Positions 34,381 to 42,873 of a DNA stretch of 64,000 bases are shown piece after piece. The DNA is from Streptomyces oryzae (lineage in GTDB: Bacteria > Actinomycetota > Actinomycetes > Streptomycetales > Streptomycetaceae). The stretch lies in contig NZ_JADKMA010000004.1 in NCBI RefSeq assembly GCF_017676365.1, positions 31,516 through 95,515 on the forward strand. Direction: 5' to 3'. A model generated the notes under the pieces. That model saw nothing but the letters and a program-made list of their open reading frames with translations. It was not told the DNA's origin and made no database searches. The translations under genes were made by a program, and so were the position numbers. Each line of letters starts with the position of its first letter. Position 1 is the first letter of the stretch.

Positions 34381-35097
34381 ATGCCCACGCTGATCCTCGT
34401 ACGCCACGGCAGGTCCACGGCGAACACCGACGGGCTGCTGGCCGGTCGGACACCCGGAGTCGCCCTGGACGAGCACGGACAGCGGCAGGCGGCCGAGCTG
34501 CCCGGCCGGCTGCGGGACATTCCGCTGGCCGCCGCCGTCAGCAGCCCGCTGCGCCGCTGCCAGGAGACCCTGGCGCCGCTGACCGAGGCAGCCCCCGGGT
34601 TGCCGCTGCACACCGAGGAGCGCATCACCGAGTGCGACTACGGCGACTGGTCGGGCCGCAAGCTCGCGGAGCTGAACGACGAACCCCTGATGGCGACCGT
34701 CCAGCGCCACCCCTCGGCCGCCGCCTTCCCCGGCGGTGAGTCGCTGCGCGCCATGCAGGCCCGTGCCGTGGACGCCGTACGCGACTGGAACGCACGGATC
34801 GAGGCCGAGCACGGCCCCGGCGCCGTCTACCTGATGTGTTCGCACGGTGACATCGTCAAGTCGATCGTCGCGGACGCGCTCGGCATGCACCTCGACCTCT
34901 TCCAGCGGATATCCGTGGCCCCCTGCTCGGTCACGGCCATCGCCTACACCCCCCTGCGCCCCTTCCTGCTCCGGCTCGGCGACACCGGGGAACTGGCCTC
35001 TCTCGCACCGCCGGACCGTACGGACGAGGAGGGCGACACTGGAGGTGACGGGGGAGGCACCGGGGAGGGGAACGCGACTGTGGGCGGAAGCGCCTGA
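34381..35097 (+). CDS. Histidine phosphatase, MSMEG_4193 family
   Basis: 238 residues. It begins LILVRHGRST (catalytic His), with the conserved Arg in SSPLRRCQETL, Glu in RITECDYGDW and the second His in MCSHGDIVKS, all the phosphoglycerate-mutase-fold residues. The C-terminal about 40 residues are Gly/Asp-rich and disordered. It stands first in a conserved actinobacterial run with DUF3090, the SCO1664 family and mshC, hinting at a shared role near mycothiol or inositol metabolism, but the substrate is unknown. Confidence 0.88.
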   Translation: MPTLILVRHGRSTANTDGLLAGRTPGVALDEHGQRQAAELPGRLRDIPLAAAVSSPLRRCQETLAPLTEAAPGLPLHTEERITECDYGDWSGRKLAELNDEPLMATVQRHPSAAAFPGGESLRAMQARAVDAVRDWNARIEAEHGPGAVYLMCSHGDIVKSIVADALGMHLDLFQRISVAPCSVTAIAYTPLRPFLLRLGDTGELASLAPPDRTDEEGDTGGDGGGTGEGNATVGGSA

Positions 35098-35172
35098 GCA
35101 CGATGATCGCAACGCACAGTAGGGTGCGGATGTCCGAAGCCACTCAAGCCGTCGAACCCAACGGAGCAGAAC

Positions 35173-35763
35173 GTGTCCCGTCAGGTATTTCTGTACGACC
35201 CGCCGGACCGGTTCGTCGCCGGTACCGTCGGTCTGCCTGGCCGCCGCACCTTCTTTCTCCAGGCCAGTGCAGGAGGCCGCACCACGAGCGTGGCCCTGGA
35301 GAAGGCGCAGGTCGAAGCGCTCGCCGAACGGATCGACGAGCTGCTTGACGAGGTGGTGCGCCGCTCCGGCGGCAGTGCGCCCGTTCCCGCCGTCGCCCCC
35401 TCCGAGGTCGATGACAAGGCGCCGCTGGAGACGCCGGTCGAGGAGGAGTTCCGGGTCGGCACCATGGCTCTGGCCTGGGACGGCGAGGGCGAGCGGATGG
35501 TCGTCGAGGCGCAGGCCATCGTGGAGCTGGAGCCGGGCGAGGACGAGGACCTGGCCGACGCCGAGGAACGGCTGCTGCAGGACGACGAGAACGGCCCACC
35601 GATGCTTCGGGTACGGATCAGCGGCAGCATGGCCCGCGCGTTCGCCAAGCGGGCGATGGAGGTCGTGAACGCGGGCCGCCCGCCGTGCCCGCTGTGCAGC
35701 CTGCCGCTCGACCCGGAGGGACACGTGTGTCCGCGCCAGAACGGATACCGCCGGGGCGAATGA
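35173..35763 (+). CDS. DUF3090 family protein
   Basis: 196 residues from GTG 35173 (GGAG upstream). It starts SRQVFLYDPPDRFVAGTVG, the conserved DUF3090 opening, and ends in a zinc-ribbon-like CPLCSLPLDPEGHVCPRQNG with three cysteines. A central acidic region is typical. Function unknown. Its stop overlaps the next start (ATGA), so it is translationally coupled to the SCO1664-family gene. Confidence 0.9.
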   Translation: MSRQVFLYDPPDRFVAGTVGLPGRRTFFLQASAGGRTTSVALEKAQVEALAERIDELLDEVVRRSGGSAPVPAVAPSEVDDKAPLETPVEEEFRVGTMALAWDGEGERMVVEAQAIVELEPGEDEDLADAEERLLQDDENGPPMLRVRISGSMARAFAKRAMEVVNAGRPPCPLCSLPLDPEGHVCPRQNGYRRGE

Positions 35764-36677
35764 ACGGCACACCATCCCACAACAGCCCGGCTCCGGCCGC
35801 CGAGTCCACCCGCGAGCCGCTGGCACAGGGCACCCTCACGGTGCACGGACGGATCAGGGCGGCCTCCAACGCCGTGCTGTTCGGCACGGTCGAGCACGAG
35901 GGACGCAGCCTGCCCTGCGTCTACAAGCCCGTCGCGGGTGAGCGCCCGCTGTGGGACTTTCCCGACGGCAACCTCGCCCAGCGCGAGGTCGCGGCCTATG
36001 AGATCTCCCGCGCCACCGGCTGGGATCTGATACCCGCCACCGTGCTGCGCGAGGGCCCGTACGGCACGGGCATGTGCCAGGCGTGGGTGGGGGAGCTGCC
36101 GGACGCCGAAGACGACGCCGAAGACGACGCCGAAGACGACGCCCACGACATCGAGGGCATCGAGGCGGAGGACGACCCGGCGGCGGACGAGCCCGCGCCG
36201 CTGCTCGCACTGGTCGACGGTGACGAGCCGGGGGAGGGCTGGAAGGCGGTCGGTTTCGCGGAGGTCGGCGACGGCCGGACGGCGCTGCTGGTGCACGCCG
36301 ACGATCCCCGGCTGCGCCGGCTCGCCGTACTCGACGCGGTGATCAACAACGGTGACCGCAAGGGCGGCCATCTGCTGCCCCGGCCGGACGGCGCACTGTA
36401 CGCCATCGACCACGGCGTCACCTTCCACGTGGACGACAAGCTGCGCACCCTGCTGTGGGGCTGGGCGGGCGAGGAGCTGACCGCCGAGGCCGTCGAGGCG
36501 CTGCGTGCGCTGTCCGCCACCCTCGCCGAGGGCGCCCCGCTGGCCGTACGGCTCTCCCGGCTGCTGACCGACGCCGAGGTGGAGGCCGCGCGCAAGCGGG
36601 TGGAGGCCCTGCTCAGCTCGGGCCGGCACCCGCTGCCGAGCGGCGAGTGGCCCGCGATCCCCTGGCCACCCGTCTAG
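35760..36677 (+). CDS. SCO1664-family protein (PI3/PI4-kinase-like fold)
   Basis: 305 residues from ATG 35760, fixed by the ATGA overlap with DUF3090. Motifs VYKPVAGERPLWDFPDG, VINNGDRKGGHLL and AIDHGVTFHVDD correspond to the Lys, 'D-x-x-x-x-N-x-D-R' and 'D-H-G' elements of TIGR03843 proteins, which share the PI3/PI4-kinase fold. A lineage-variable acidic insert (DAEDDAEDDAEDDAHD) is encoded by a 12-bp tandem repeat. A phosphotransferase role is plausible but unproved. Confidence 0.87.
   Translation: MNGTPSHNSPAPAAESTREPLAQGTLTVHGRIRAASNAVLFGTVEHEGRSLPCVYKPVAGERPLWDFPDGNLAQREVAAYEISRATGWDLIPATVLREGPYGTGMCQAWVGELPDAEDDAEDDAEDDAHDIEGIEAEDDPAADEPAPLLALVDGDEPGEGWKAVGFAEVGDGRTALLVHADDPRLRRLAVLDAVINNGDRKGGHLLPRPDGALYAIDHGVTFHVDDKLRTLLWGWAGEELTAEAVEALRALSATLAEGAPLAVRLSRLLTDAEVEAARKRVEALLSSGRHPLPSGEWPAIPWPPV
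36102..36149 (+). repeat. 12-bp tandem repeat inside the SCO1664-family gene
   Basis: GACGCCGAAGAC is repeated three times exactly (36102-36137), and a fourth diverged copy (GACGCCCACGAC) follows. Each unit encodes Asp-Ala-Glu-Asp; copy number changes keep the frame. Confidence 0.85.
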
Positions 36678-36805
36678 AGCGTCACCGGCCTGGGGGGTGA
36701 CGCCCCGGGCTCACCCTCCCCGGACGGCCGGGCGGCCACCCGGCCGGGCCCGGACGGCGTCCATCCGGCCGGATACGGAACACCAGTCCGGGTTAGGCTC
36801 AATGC

Positions 36806-38035
36806 ATGCATGCCTGGCCCGCTACCGAGGTCCCCGTCCTGCCCGGACAGGGCCGCGACCTCGACATCCACGACACCGCGACCGGCGGCCGAGTAACCCT
36901 CACCCCCGGTCCTGTCGCCCGTATCTATGTGTGTGGCATCACCCCGTACGACGCCACCCACCTGGGACACGCGGCGACCTACAACGCGTTCGACCTCGTG
37001 CAGCGCGTGTGGCTCGACACCAAGCGCCAGGTTCACTACATACAGAACGTCACGGATGTGGACGACCCGCTGCTGGAGCGGGCCGTCGCGACGAACATGG
37101 ACTGGACGGCCCTCGCGGAGCGCGAAACGGCGCTGTTCCGCGAGGACATGACGGCCCTTCGGATGCTGCCGCCGAAGCACTACATCGGCGCTGTGGAGTC
37201 CATCCCCACGATTGTTCCGCTGGTCGAACGGCTGCGCGACATGGGCGCCGCCTACGAACTCGAAGGCGACATCTACTTCTCCGTCGAATCCGACGCACAC
37301 TTCGGCGAGGTCTCCGGCTACGACGCCGAGACGATGCGGCTGCTGTCCGCCGAGCGCGGGGGCGACCCCGAGCGGCCCGGCAAGAAGAACCCGCTCGACC
37401 CGATGCTGTGGACGGCTGCCCGCGAGGGCGAACCGCACTGGGACGGCGGCACCCTCGGCCCGGGGCGCCCCGGCTGGCACATCGAGTGCGTGGCCATCGC
37501 CCTGGAGCACCTGGGCATGGGCTTCGACGTCCAGGGCGGCGGCTCCGATCTCGCCTTCCCGCACCACGAGATGGGCGCCTCGCACGCGCAGGCGCTGACC
37601 GGGGAGTTCCCCTTCGCGCGTACCTATGTGCACGCGGGGATGGTCGGGCTGGACGGCGAGAAGATGTCCAAGTCCAAGGGCAACCTCGTCTTCGTCTCGC
37701 AGCTGCGGAAGGACGGGGTCGATCCGGCCGCCATCCGGCTCGCCCTGCTGGCGCACCACTACCGCGCCGACTGGGAGTACACCGAGGCGGTGCTGGACGA
37801 GGCCAAGGCCCGCCTCGCCCGCTGGCGTTCGGCGGTCTCGCGGCCGGACGGGCCGCCCGCCGAGTCCATGCTGGAGTCGGTGCGGGTCGCCCTCGCCGAC
37901 GACCTGGACACGCCTGCCGCGCTGGCGGCGGTCGACGCCTGGGCCGAGGAGCAGGCCACCCGGGGCGGCACCGACGAGGGAGCCCCTGGCCTGGCCTCCC
38001 GCACGGTGGACGCCCTGCTGGGCGTGGCGCTGTAA
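36806..38035 (+). CDS. mshC: Mycothiol ligase MshC
   Basis: 409 residues. It ligates cysteine to GlcN-inositol with ATP, the third enzyme of mycothiol synthesis. The fold is that of cysteinyl-tRNA synthetase without the anticodon domain. The zinc/substrate cysteine lies in YVCGITPYD (C43), the HIGH-like motif is THLGHA (51-56), the second zinc cluster is GWHIECVA, and KMSKSKG lies near 287. Length and the shortened C-terminus distinguish it from CysS. It is the last gene of the MSMEG_4193/DUF3090/SCO1664 run and is followed by a terminator. Confidence 0.95.
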   Translation: MHAWPATEVPVLPGQGRDLDIHDTATGGRVTLTPGPVARIYVCGITPYDATHLGHAATYNAFDLVQRVWLDTKRQVHYIQNVTDVDDPLLERAVATNMDWTALAERETALFREDMTALRMLPPKHYIGAVESIPTIVPLVERLRDMGAAYELEGDIYFSVESDAHFGEVSGYDAETMRLLSAERGGDPERPGKKNPLDPMLWTAAREGEPHWDGGTLGPGRPGWHIECVAIALEHLGMGFDVQGGGSDLAFPHHEMGASHAQALTGEFPFARTYVHAGMVGLDGEKMSKSKGNLVFVSQLRKDGVDPAAIRLALLAHHYRADWEYTEAVLDEAKARLARWRSAVSRPDGPPAESMLESVRVALADDLDTPAALAAVDAWAEEQATRGGTDEGAPGLASRTVDALLGVAL

Positions 38036-38047
38036 GAATCGCGCAGT

Positions 38048-38075
38048 TCCCCGCGCCCCTTTCGGAGCGCGGGGA
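38048..38075. terminator. Bidirectional terminator between mshC and the PAC2 gene
   Basis: TCCCCGCGC (38048-38056) pairs with GCGCGGGGA (38067-38075), loop 10 nt. Confidence 0.75.
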
Positions 38076-38082
38076 CGTGGTC

Positions 38083-39063
38083 CTACTCCTCGTCGGAGTC
38101 GTCAGGCCGCGGCGGCTCGGCGCCGGGCTTCGGCGGGGGCGGGGGCTGCTGCCCCTGGTCCCGCAGATACGGGGGACTACCGGGCGCGGAGCCCCCATCG
38201 GCGGAGCCGCCTCCGTCGCGGCGCCGGAGATAGCGCTCGAACTCCTTCGCGATGGCCTCTCCCGACGCCTCCGGCAGCTCGGCGGTGTCCCGCGCCTCCT
38301 CCAGCGACTGCACGTACTCGGCGACCTCGCTGTCCTCCGCCGCGAGCTGGTCGACGCCGATCTGCCACGCGCGGGCGTCCTCGGGCAGCTCCCCCATCGG
38401 GATCCGGAGGCCCAGCAGGTCCTCCAGCCGGTTGAGGAGGGCGAGCGTCGCCTTCGGGTTGGGCGGCTGGGAGACGTAGTGCGGGACGGCCGCCCACAGG
38501 CTGGCCGCCGGGACGCCCGCGTGGGTGCAGGCTTCCTGGAGGATGCCGACGATGCCGGTCGGGCCCTCGTACCGCGACTCCTCCAGGTTCATGGTGCGCG
38601 CCAGATCGGCGTCCGAGGTGACGCCGGTGACCGGAACCGGCCTGGTGTGCGGGGTGTCGCCGAGCAGCGCGCCCAGCACGACCACCAGCTCGACGCCCAG
38701 CTCATGGGCGAAGCCCAGGATCTCGTTGCAGAACGAGCGCCACCGCATGCTGGGCTCGATACCGCGTACGAGCACCAGATCGCGCCGCTTCCCCTTGCCG
38801 TCGGCGTCCTCCACGCGCACGACGGACAGCCGCGTGGTGGGCCAGGTGACCTTGCGGACACCGCCGTCCATGAACACCTGCGGCCGGTTGACCTGGAAGT
38901 CGTAGTAGTCCTCCGCGTCCAGCGCCGCGAAGACCTCGCCCTTCCACTCCTTCTCCAGGTGCGCGACCGCGGTGGAGGCGGCGTCTCCGGCGTCGTTCCA
39001 GCCCTCGAACGCGGCCACCATGACTGGGTCGACCAGCTCGGGAACCCCCTCCAGCTCGATCAC
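38083..39063 (-). CDS. parJ: PAC2-family protein (ParJ-like)
   Basis: 326 residues from GTG 39063 behind AGGAGGAG. The PAC2 domain starts VMVAAFEGWNDAGDAA; helix EILGFAHELGVELVVVLGALLGDTPHTRPVPV and VPHYVSQPPNPKATLALLNRL complete it. A C-terminal Pro/Gly/Asp-rich tail is disordered. In S. coelicolor the gene at this place next to mshC is SCO1662, which I recall as ParJ, a ParA partner in sporulation chromosome segregation. The name rests on synteny and family. Confidence 0.8.
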   Translation of the reverse strand: MIELEGVPELVDPVMVAAFEGWNDAGDAASTAVAHLEKEWKGEVFAALDAEDYYDFQVNRPQVFMDGGVRKVTWPTTRLSVVRVEDADGKGKRRDLVLVRGIEPSMRWRSFCNEILGFAHELGVELVVVLGALLGDTPHTRPVPVTGVTSDADLARTMNLEESRYEGPTGIVGILQEACTHAGVPAASLWAAVPHYVSQPPNPKATLALLNRLEDLLGLRIPMGELPEDARAWQIGVDQLAAEDSEVAEYVQSLEEARDTAELPEASGEAIAKEFERYLRRRDGGGSADGGSAPGSPPYLRDQGQQPPPPPKPGAEPPRPDDSDEE

Positions 39064-39172
39064 CCAGCTCCTCCTTAGCTTGCTGTCCTAGCCTGCTGTC
39101 GCCTGCGGGCCCAAGCCTATGCCGTGCCGGTGCCCGAGCCGCAGCCCCCGCACGTTGCCGGACAACAACAGC

Positions 39173-39865
39173 TCACAGCACCGAGCGCAGCCACTGCTCC
39201 GCGCCGGCGATGTGCACCGTCGACCAGGAGCGTGCCGCCTCGGCGTCGCGGGCCCGCAAGGCGGCGAGGATCCGCCGGTGCTCGTCCAGGGTGCGGCCCA
39301 CGGTGTCCCTCCGCGTCGGCCCCCGCCACATCCGGGCCCGTGTGGTGGGCCCGGCCAGGCCGTCCAGCAGGGAGCACAGTACGGAGTTGCCCGAGGCTGC
39401 CACGATGCGGTGGTGGAACTCCAGGTCGGCGACGACCAGTTCCTCCGCGGCGGGATCCGGGTCCAGCGTCTCCAGCCGCCGCTCCAGCGCGTCCAGCCGG
39501 CTCTCCAGCGCATCCAGCTCCGCCACGGGTATCCGGGGCCCGGCCAGCGCCGTGGCGGCGGGCTCCAGGATGCGGCGCACGGCGAGGAACTCCAGGACGG
39601 TGTCGTCGCGGTGGAAGTCCACGACGAAGCTCATCGCCTCCAGCAGCAGCTTCGGGTCCAGGCTGGTGACATAGGTGCCGTCGCCCTGGCGTACGTCGAG
39701 TACGCGGATCAGCGACAGCGCGCGGACCGCCTCGCGCAGCGAATTGCGCGACAGCCCCAGCTCGGCGGCGAGCTCGTTCTCCTTCGGCAGCCGGTCACCG
39801 GGGCCCAGCTGCCCCGAGACGATCATGCCTTTGATCTTGTCGATCGCCTCATCGGTAACGGCCAC
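39173..39865 (-). CDS. FadR/GntR-family transcriptional regulator
   Basis: 230 residues from GTG 39865, chosen for the GGGGAGG six bases upstream; an ATG at 39880 is the alternative. The winged HTH is DRLPKENELAAELGLSRNSLREAVRAL, followed by GDGTYVTSL. The FCD effector domain carries the metal-binding pattern in DLEFHHRIVAASGN and EHRRILAALRARD. Such regulators sense carboxylates. It lies 35 bp downstream of the GH18-like gene in the same direction, so co-transcription is likely. Confidence 0.88.
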   Translation of the reverse strand: MAVTDEAIDKIKGMIVSGQLGPGDRLPKENELAAELGLSRNSLREAVRALSLIRVLDVRQGDGTYVTSLDPKLLLEAMSFVVDFHRDDTVLEFLAVRRILEPAATALAGPRIPVAELDALESRLDALERRLETLDPDPAAEELVVADLEFHHRIVAASGNSVLCSLLDGLAGPTTRARMWRGPTRRDTVGRTLDEHRRILAALRARDAEAARSWSTVHIAGAEQWLRSVL

Positions 39866-39900
39866 GCGCTGCCTCCCCATGACATCCGATACGTGTGTTC

Positions 39901-41016
39901 TCACTGTGCTCCCCCGCCCCGTGCGCCCCAGCCGTTGCGGTAGTCCCGCCAGTCCCGCTCCGTCGCCGCGAAGTCGACATAGAGGGCGACGCCGAACCGG
40001 CTGCGCCTCCGGTCCTCGCGGCCCAGCCCCAGCCGCACCCCGCGCACCGCGGCGGCGACCGTCTCCGCCGAGGCGTGATGCCCCATGTCGTCCGTGTGGT
40101 AGAAGGGCAGCCCCATCAGCACGTCGACGCGCGCGGGCGCCGCTTCCAGGGCCAGCACCGTCTGCTGCGCCACATAGCCGCCGTACAGGCTCTTCGCGGG
40201 CAGGGCGGTGTCGTACGACATCACCGCGATCTGGTCCACCCGCCGCGCGACCTTGCCGAAGTACTCCTGCGACCACCACTTGCCGTGCCCGGCGACCGTC
40301 CCGGAGACGTGGTGCAGTCCCGGCAGCGGATCGATCTGGTGCGCGGCGACGGACAGCAGCCCGCCCCGCGCGCGGACCGCAGGGCGCAGCCGGTCCAGCA
40401 GCCGCAGATAGTCGCTGTCGTCCGAGTGCAGCGGCTCCAAGTCGAAGTGCACACCGTCGAAACCCGCGTCCAGCACCTGACGGGCGCTCTTGACCACCGC
40501 GCGCCGCGCCGCGCCGTCGGCCAGCCGCAGCCCACCGCGCTCCTCGTCCCCGTACACGAGCCGGTCACCCAGCCACGCCTGGACCCGCACACCCGGCAGC
40601 TCCCGCTCGACCGCGCCCAGCAGCCACTTGGCGTGCGGGTAGCGCTTGGCCGGGAGGGAGCCGTCGTGCTCCAGCGGTCCTGCGTGCACATACAGGTCGC
40701 GGATTCCGGTGCCCGCCAGCCGCCGCTTGAGAGCCTTGAGATCGTCCTCGCCGCGCCGCCCGTCCACCCACGCGTGCCCGAGCCACAGCGCGTCCCGCCC
40801 CCGGGTGCGCGCGTCCGCGTGCGGGTCGCCCGCGTAGGAGACGCGGAGCGCCGTCGCCGCGCCGGTCACCGGCAGTACGACGACAACTCCGAGCACGAGC
40901 GCTGTCCACCCCAGGGCCCGCCGCGCCCGGGTCCGCCCGGGCATCCGCAGCCGCCTTCGCAGCCACCGCAGCCCCATCCCCTGCGACCCGGCGGGCTTCG
41001 TTCTTTCGCCGTTCAT
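39901..41016 (-). CDS. Membrane-anchored GH18-like TIM-barrel protein
   Basis: 371 residues if started at ATG 41016 (no strong ribosome site). After a basic N-terminus, one membrane helix (ALGWTALVLGVVVVLPVTG) anchors an extracellular domain. GFDGVHFDLEPL matches the GH18 catalytic pattern 'D-G-x-x-x-D-x-E', and QIAVMSYDTA matches a later GH18 strand. The protein is shorter than classic chitinases and lacks carbohydrate-binding modules. The substrate is unknown. Upstream lies a 29-bp triple repeat. Confidence 0.65.
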   Translation of the reverse strand: MNGERTKPAGSQGMGLRWLRRRLRMPGRTRARRALGWTALVLGVVVVLPVTGAATALRVSYAGDPHADARTRGRDALWLGHAWVDGRRGEDDLKALKRRLAGTGIRDLYVHAGPLEHDGSLPAKRYPHAKWLLGAVERELPGVRVQAWLGDRLVYGDEERGGLRLADGAARRAVVKSARQVLDAGFDGVHFDLEPLHSDDSDYLRLLDRLRPAVRARGGLLSVAAHQIDPLPGLHHVSGTVAGHGKWWSQEYFGKVARRVDQIAVMSYDTALPAKSLYGGYVAQQTVLALEAAPARVDVLMGLPFYHTDDMGHHASAETVAAAVRGVRLGLGREDRRRSRFGVALYVDFAATERDWRDYRNGWGARGGGAQ

Positions 41017-41163
41017 GCCAGGACGGTGCCATGCACAGTGCGCTGCCAGGGGCGGGGGAACGCCCCCGTTACCAAGCTGCCGAACTGGTGATCGCACGGG
41101 CACGAGGGTGTAGCGAGGAGACAACTGCGCAGACGGAACCGGTGCAGCAGTCGTCGGCACGCA

Positions 41164-41250
41164 GTACAGGGGCGCATGCCGTGATCCACCCGGTACAGGG
41201 GCGCATGCCGTGATCCACCCGGTACAGGGGCGCACGCCGTGATCCGCGTA
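41164..41250. repeat. 29-bp tandem repeat, three copies
   Basis: Copies at 41164-41192 and 41193-41221 are identical; the third (41222-41250) shares the first 13 bases and diverges at one base in the middle and at its end. Each begins GTACAGGGGCGCATGCCGTG. The array lies between the glpD stop and the GH18-like start. Confidence 0.85.
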
Positions 41251-41263
41251 CGCCCCCGCCGGG

Positions 41264-42868
41264 TCAGTCCCGCTTGCCGAGCAGATCCTCGATCCGGCTG
41301 CGGACCTCGTCGGTGTCCAGGCCGCGGATGGTCAGGGTGGTGCGGCGGCGGGCGACGTCGTCGACCGTCTCGGCCCACTCGTGGTCGCGGGCGTAGACGA
41401 CCTGGGCCCAGATCTCCGGCCCGTCCGGGTGGATGCGCTCGCCCAGTGCCGGGTCCTCGTTGACCAGGCGGGCGATGTCGAAGGAGAGCGAGCCGTAGTG
41501 GGTGGCCAGCTGGCGGGCGGTCAGCGGGTCCATGCGGACGCCGGGTTCGCGGTCGACCAGCAGCCGGTGCGCGACCGCGTTCGGGTTGGCGATGCCGGGC
41601 AGCGGGGTGCGCCGCACCAGCTCCTTGACCGGAACGCTGTCCTCCACCAGGCCGCCGGGCAGCTTCTCCAGCTTGTTCATCACCGTGCGGCCGATGTGCC
41701 GGTAGGTGGTCCACTTGCCGCCGGCGACCGACAGCATGCCGCCCTTGCCCTCGGTGACGACGGTCTCGCGCTTGGCGGACTCCACGCCGCCGGGGCCGCC
41801 CGGCAGCACGCGTAGCCCGGCGAAGGCGTACGTCATCAGATCGCGGTTCAGATCGGCGTCCCGTACCGAGAACGCGGCCTCGTCCAGGATCTGCTGGATG
41901 TCGGCCTCGGTGGCCCGTACGTCGGCCGGGTCGCCGGTGTACTCCTCGTCCGTGGTGCCCAGCAGCAGCTGGTCCTCCCACGGCAGCGCGAAGGTGATGC
42001 GGTACTTGTCGATGGGGGTGGCCATCGCGGCCCGCCACGGCGACTTGCGCTTGAGCACCAGGTGGGCGCCCTTGGACAGCCGGATGGAGGGCGCCGCACC
42101 GCTGTCCTCCATCCTGCGCAGGTGGTCCACCCACGGCCCGGTCGCATTGAGCACCAGCCGCGCGTCGACGCCGAACTCCGTACCGTCCGTCCGGTCCTTC
42201 AGCTCCGCGCCGGTGACCCGGCCGCGGGTGAAGCGCAGCCCGGTGACCTCCGCGTGGTTGAGGACGACGGCGCCCGACTCCACGGCGGCGCGGACGGTCA
42301 TCACGGCCATCCGCGAGTCGTTCATCTGGTGGTCGCCGTAGACCGCGACGGCCTTGAGGTTGTCGGTACGCAGCGCCGGGTTGTCGGCGGCGGCCTTGGC
42401 GGGGGAGATCACCCGGCCCACGCCGTCACCGAAGGCGGACAGCGCCGAGTAGGCGAAGACGCCGGCACCCAGCTTGGTGGCGCCGTGCGGGCCGCCCTTG
42501 TAGACGGGCAGGTAGAAGGTGAGCGGGTTGACCAGGTGCGGGGCCACGTCCTTGGCCAGCACCCGCCGCTCGTGGTGGTTCTCCGCGACGAGCTTGACCG
42601 CGCCGGTCTGCAGATACCGCAGGCCGCCGTGCACCAGCTTCGAGGACGCGGAGGAGGTGGCACCGGCGAAGTCGCCGGCGTCCACCATGGCCACCCGCAG
42701 CCCCGACTGCGCCGCATGCCAGGCGACCGAGGTGCCCAGGATGCCGCCGCCTATGACCAGCAGGTCGTACGTCGCGTTCGCGAGCAGCTCTCTGGTCTCT
42801 GCGCGGCCAGGGTTGCTGCCGGCAGTCGGGTGCGTCCCGAGGGTGGGGACGCTCTGCGAGGTGTTCAT
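41264..42868 (-). CDS. glpD: Glycerol-3-phosphate dehydrogenase GlpD
   Basis: 534 residues. The FAD-binding dinucleotide fold is DLLVIGGGILGTSVAWHAAQ, followed by GATSSASSKLVHGGLRYL, signatures of the flavin-dependent glycerol-3-phosphate dehydrogenase. The C-terminal domain (ATHYGSLSFDIARL) is intact. It oxidises glycerol 3-phosphate to dihydroxyacetone phosphate and passes electrons to the quinone pool at the membrane. It lies 5 bp after glpK; together with glpF and gylR it is the glycerol regulon. Confidence 0.94.
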   Translation of the reverse strand: MNTSQSVPTLGTHPTAGSNPGRAETRELLANATYDLLVIGGGILGTSVAWHAAQSGLRVAMVDAGDFAGATSSASSKLVHGGLRYLQTGAVKLVAENHHERRVLAKDVAPHLVNPLTFYLPVYKGGPHGATKLGAGVFAYSALSAFGDGVGRVISPAKAAADNPALRTDNLKAVAVYGDHQMNDSRMAVMTVRAAVESGAVVLNHAEVTGLRFTRGRVTGAELKDRTDGTEFGVDARLVLNATGPWVDHLRRMEDSGAAPSIRLSKGAHLVLKRKSPWRAAMATPIDKYRITFALPWEDQLLLGTTDEEYTGDPADVRATEADIQQILDEAAFSVRDADLNRDLMTYAFAGLRVLPGGPGGVESAKRETVVTEGKGGMLSVAGGKWTTYRHIGRTVMNKLEKLPGGLVEDSVPVKELVRRTPLPGIANPNAVAHRLLVDREPGVRMDPLTARQLATHYGSLSFDIARLVNEDPALGERIHPDGPEIWAQVVYARDHEWAETVDDVARRRTTLTIRGLDTDEVRSRIEDLLGKRD

Positions 42869-42873
42869 TACTC

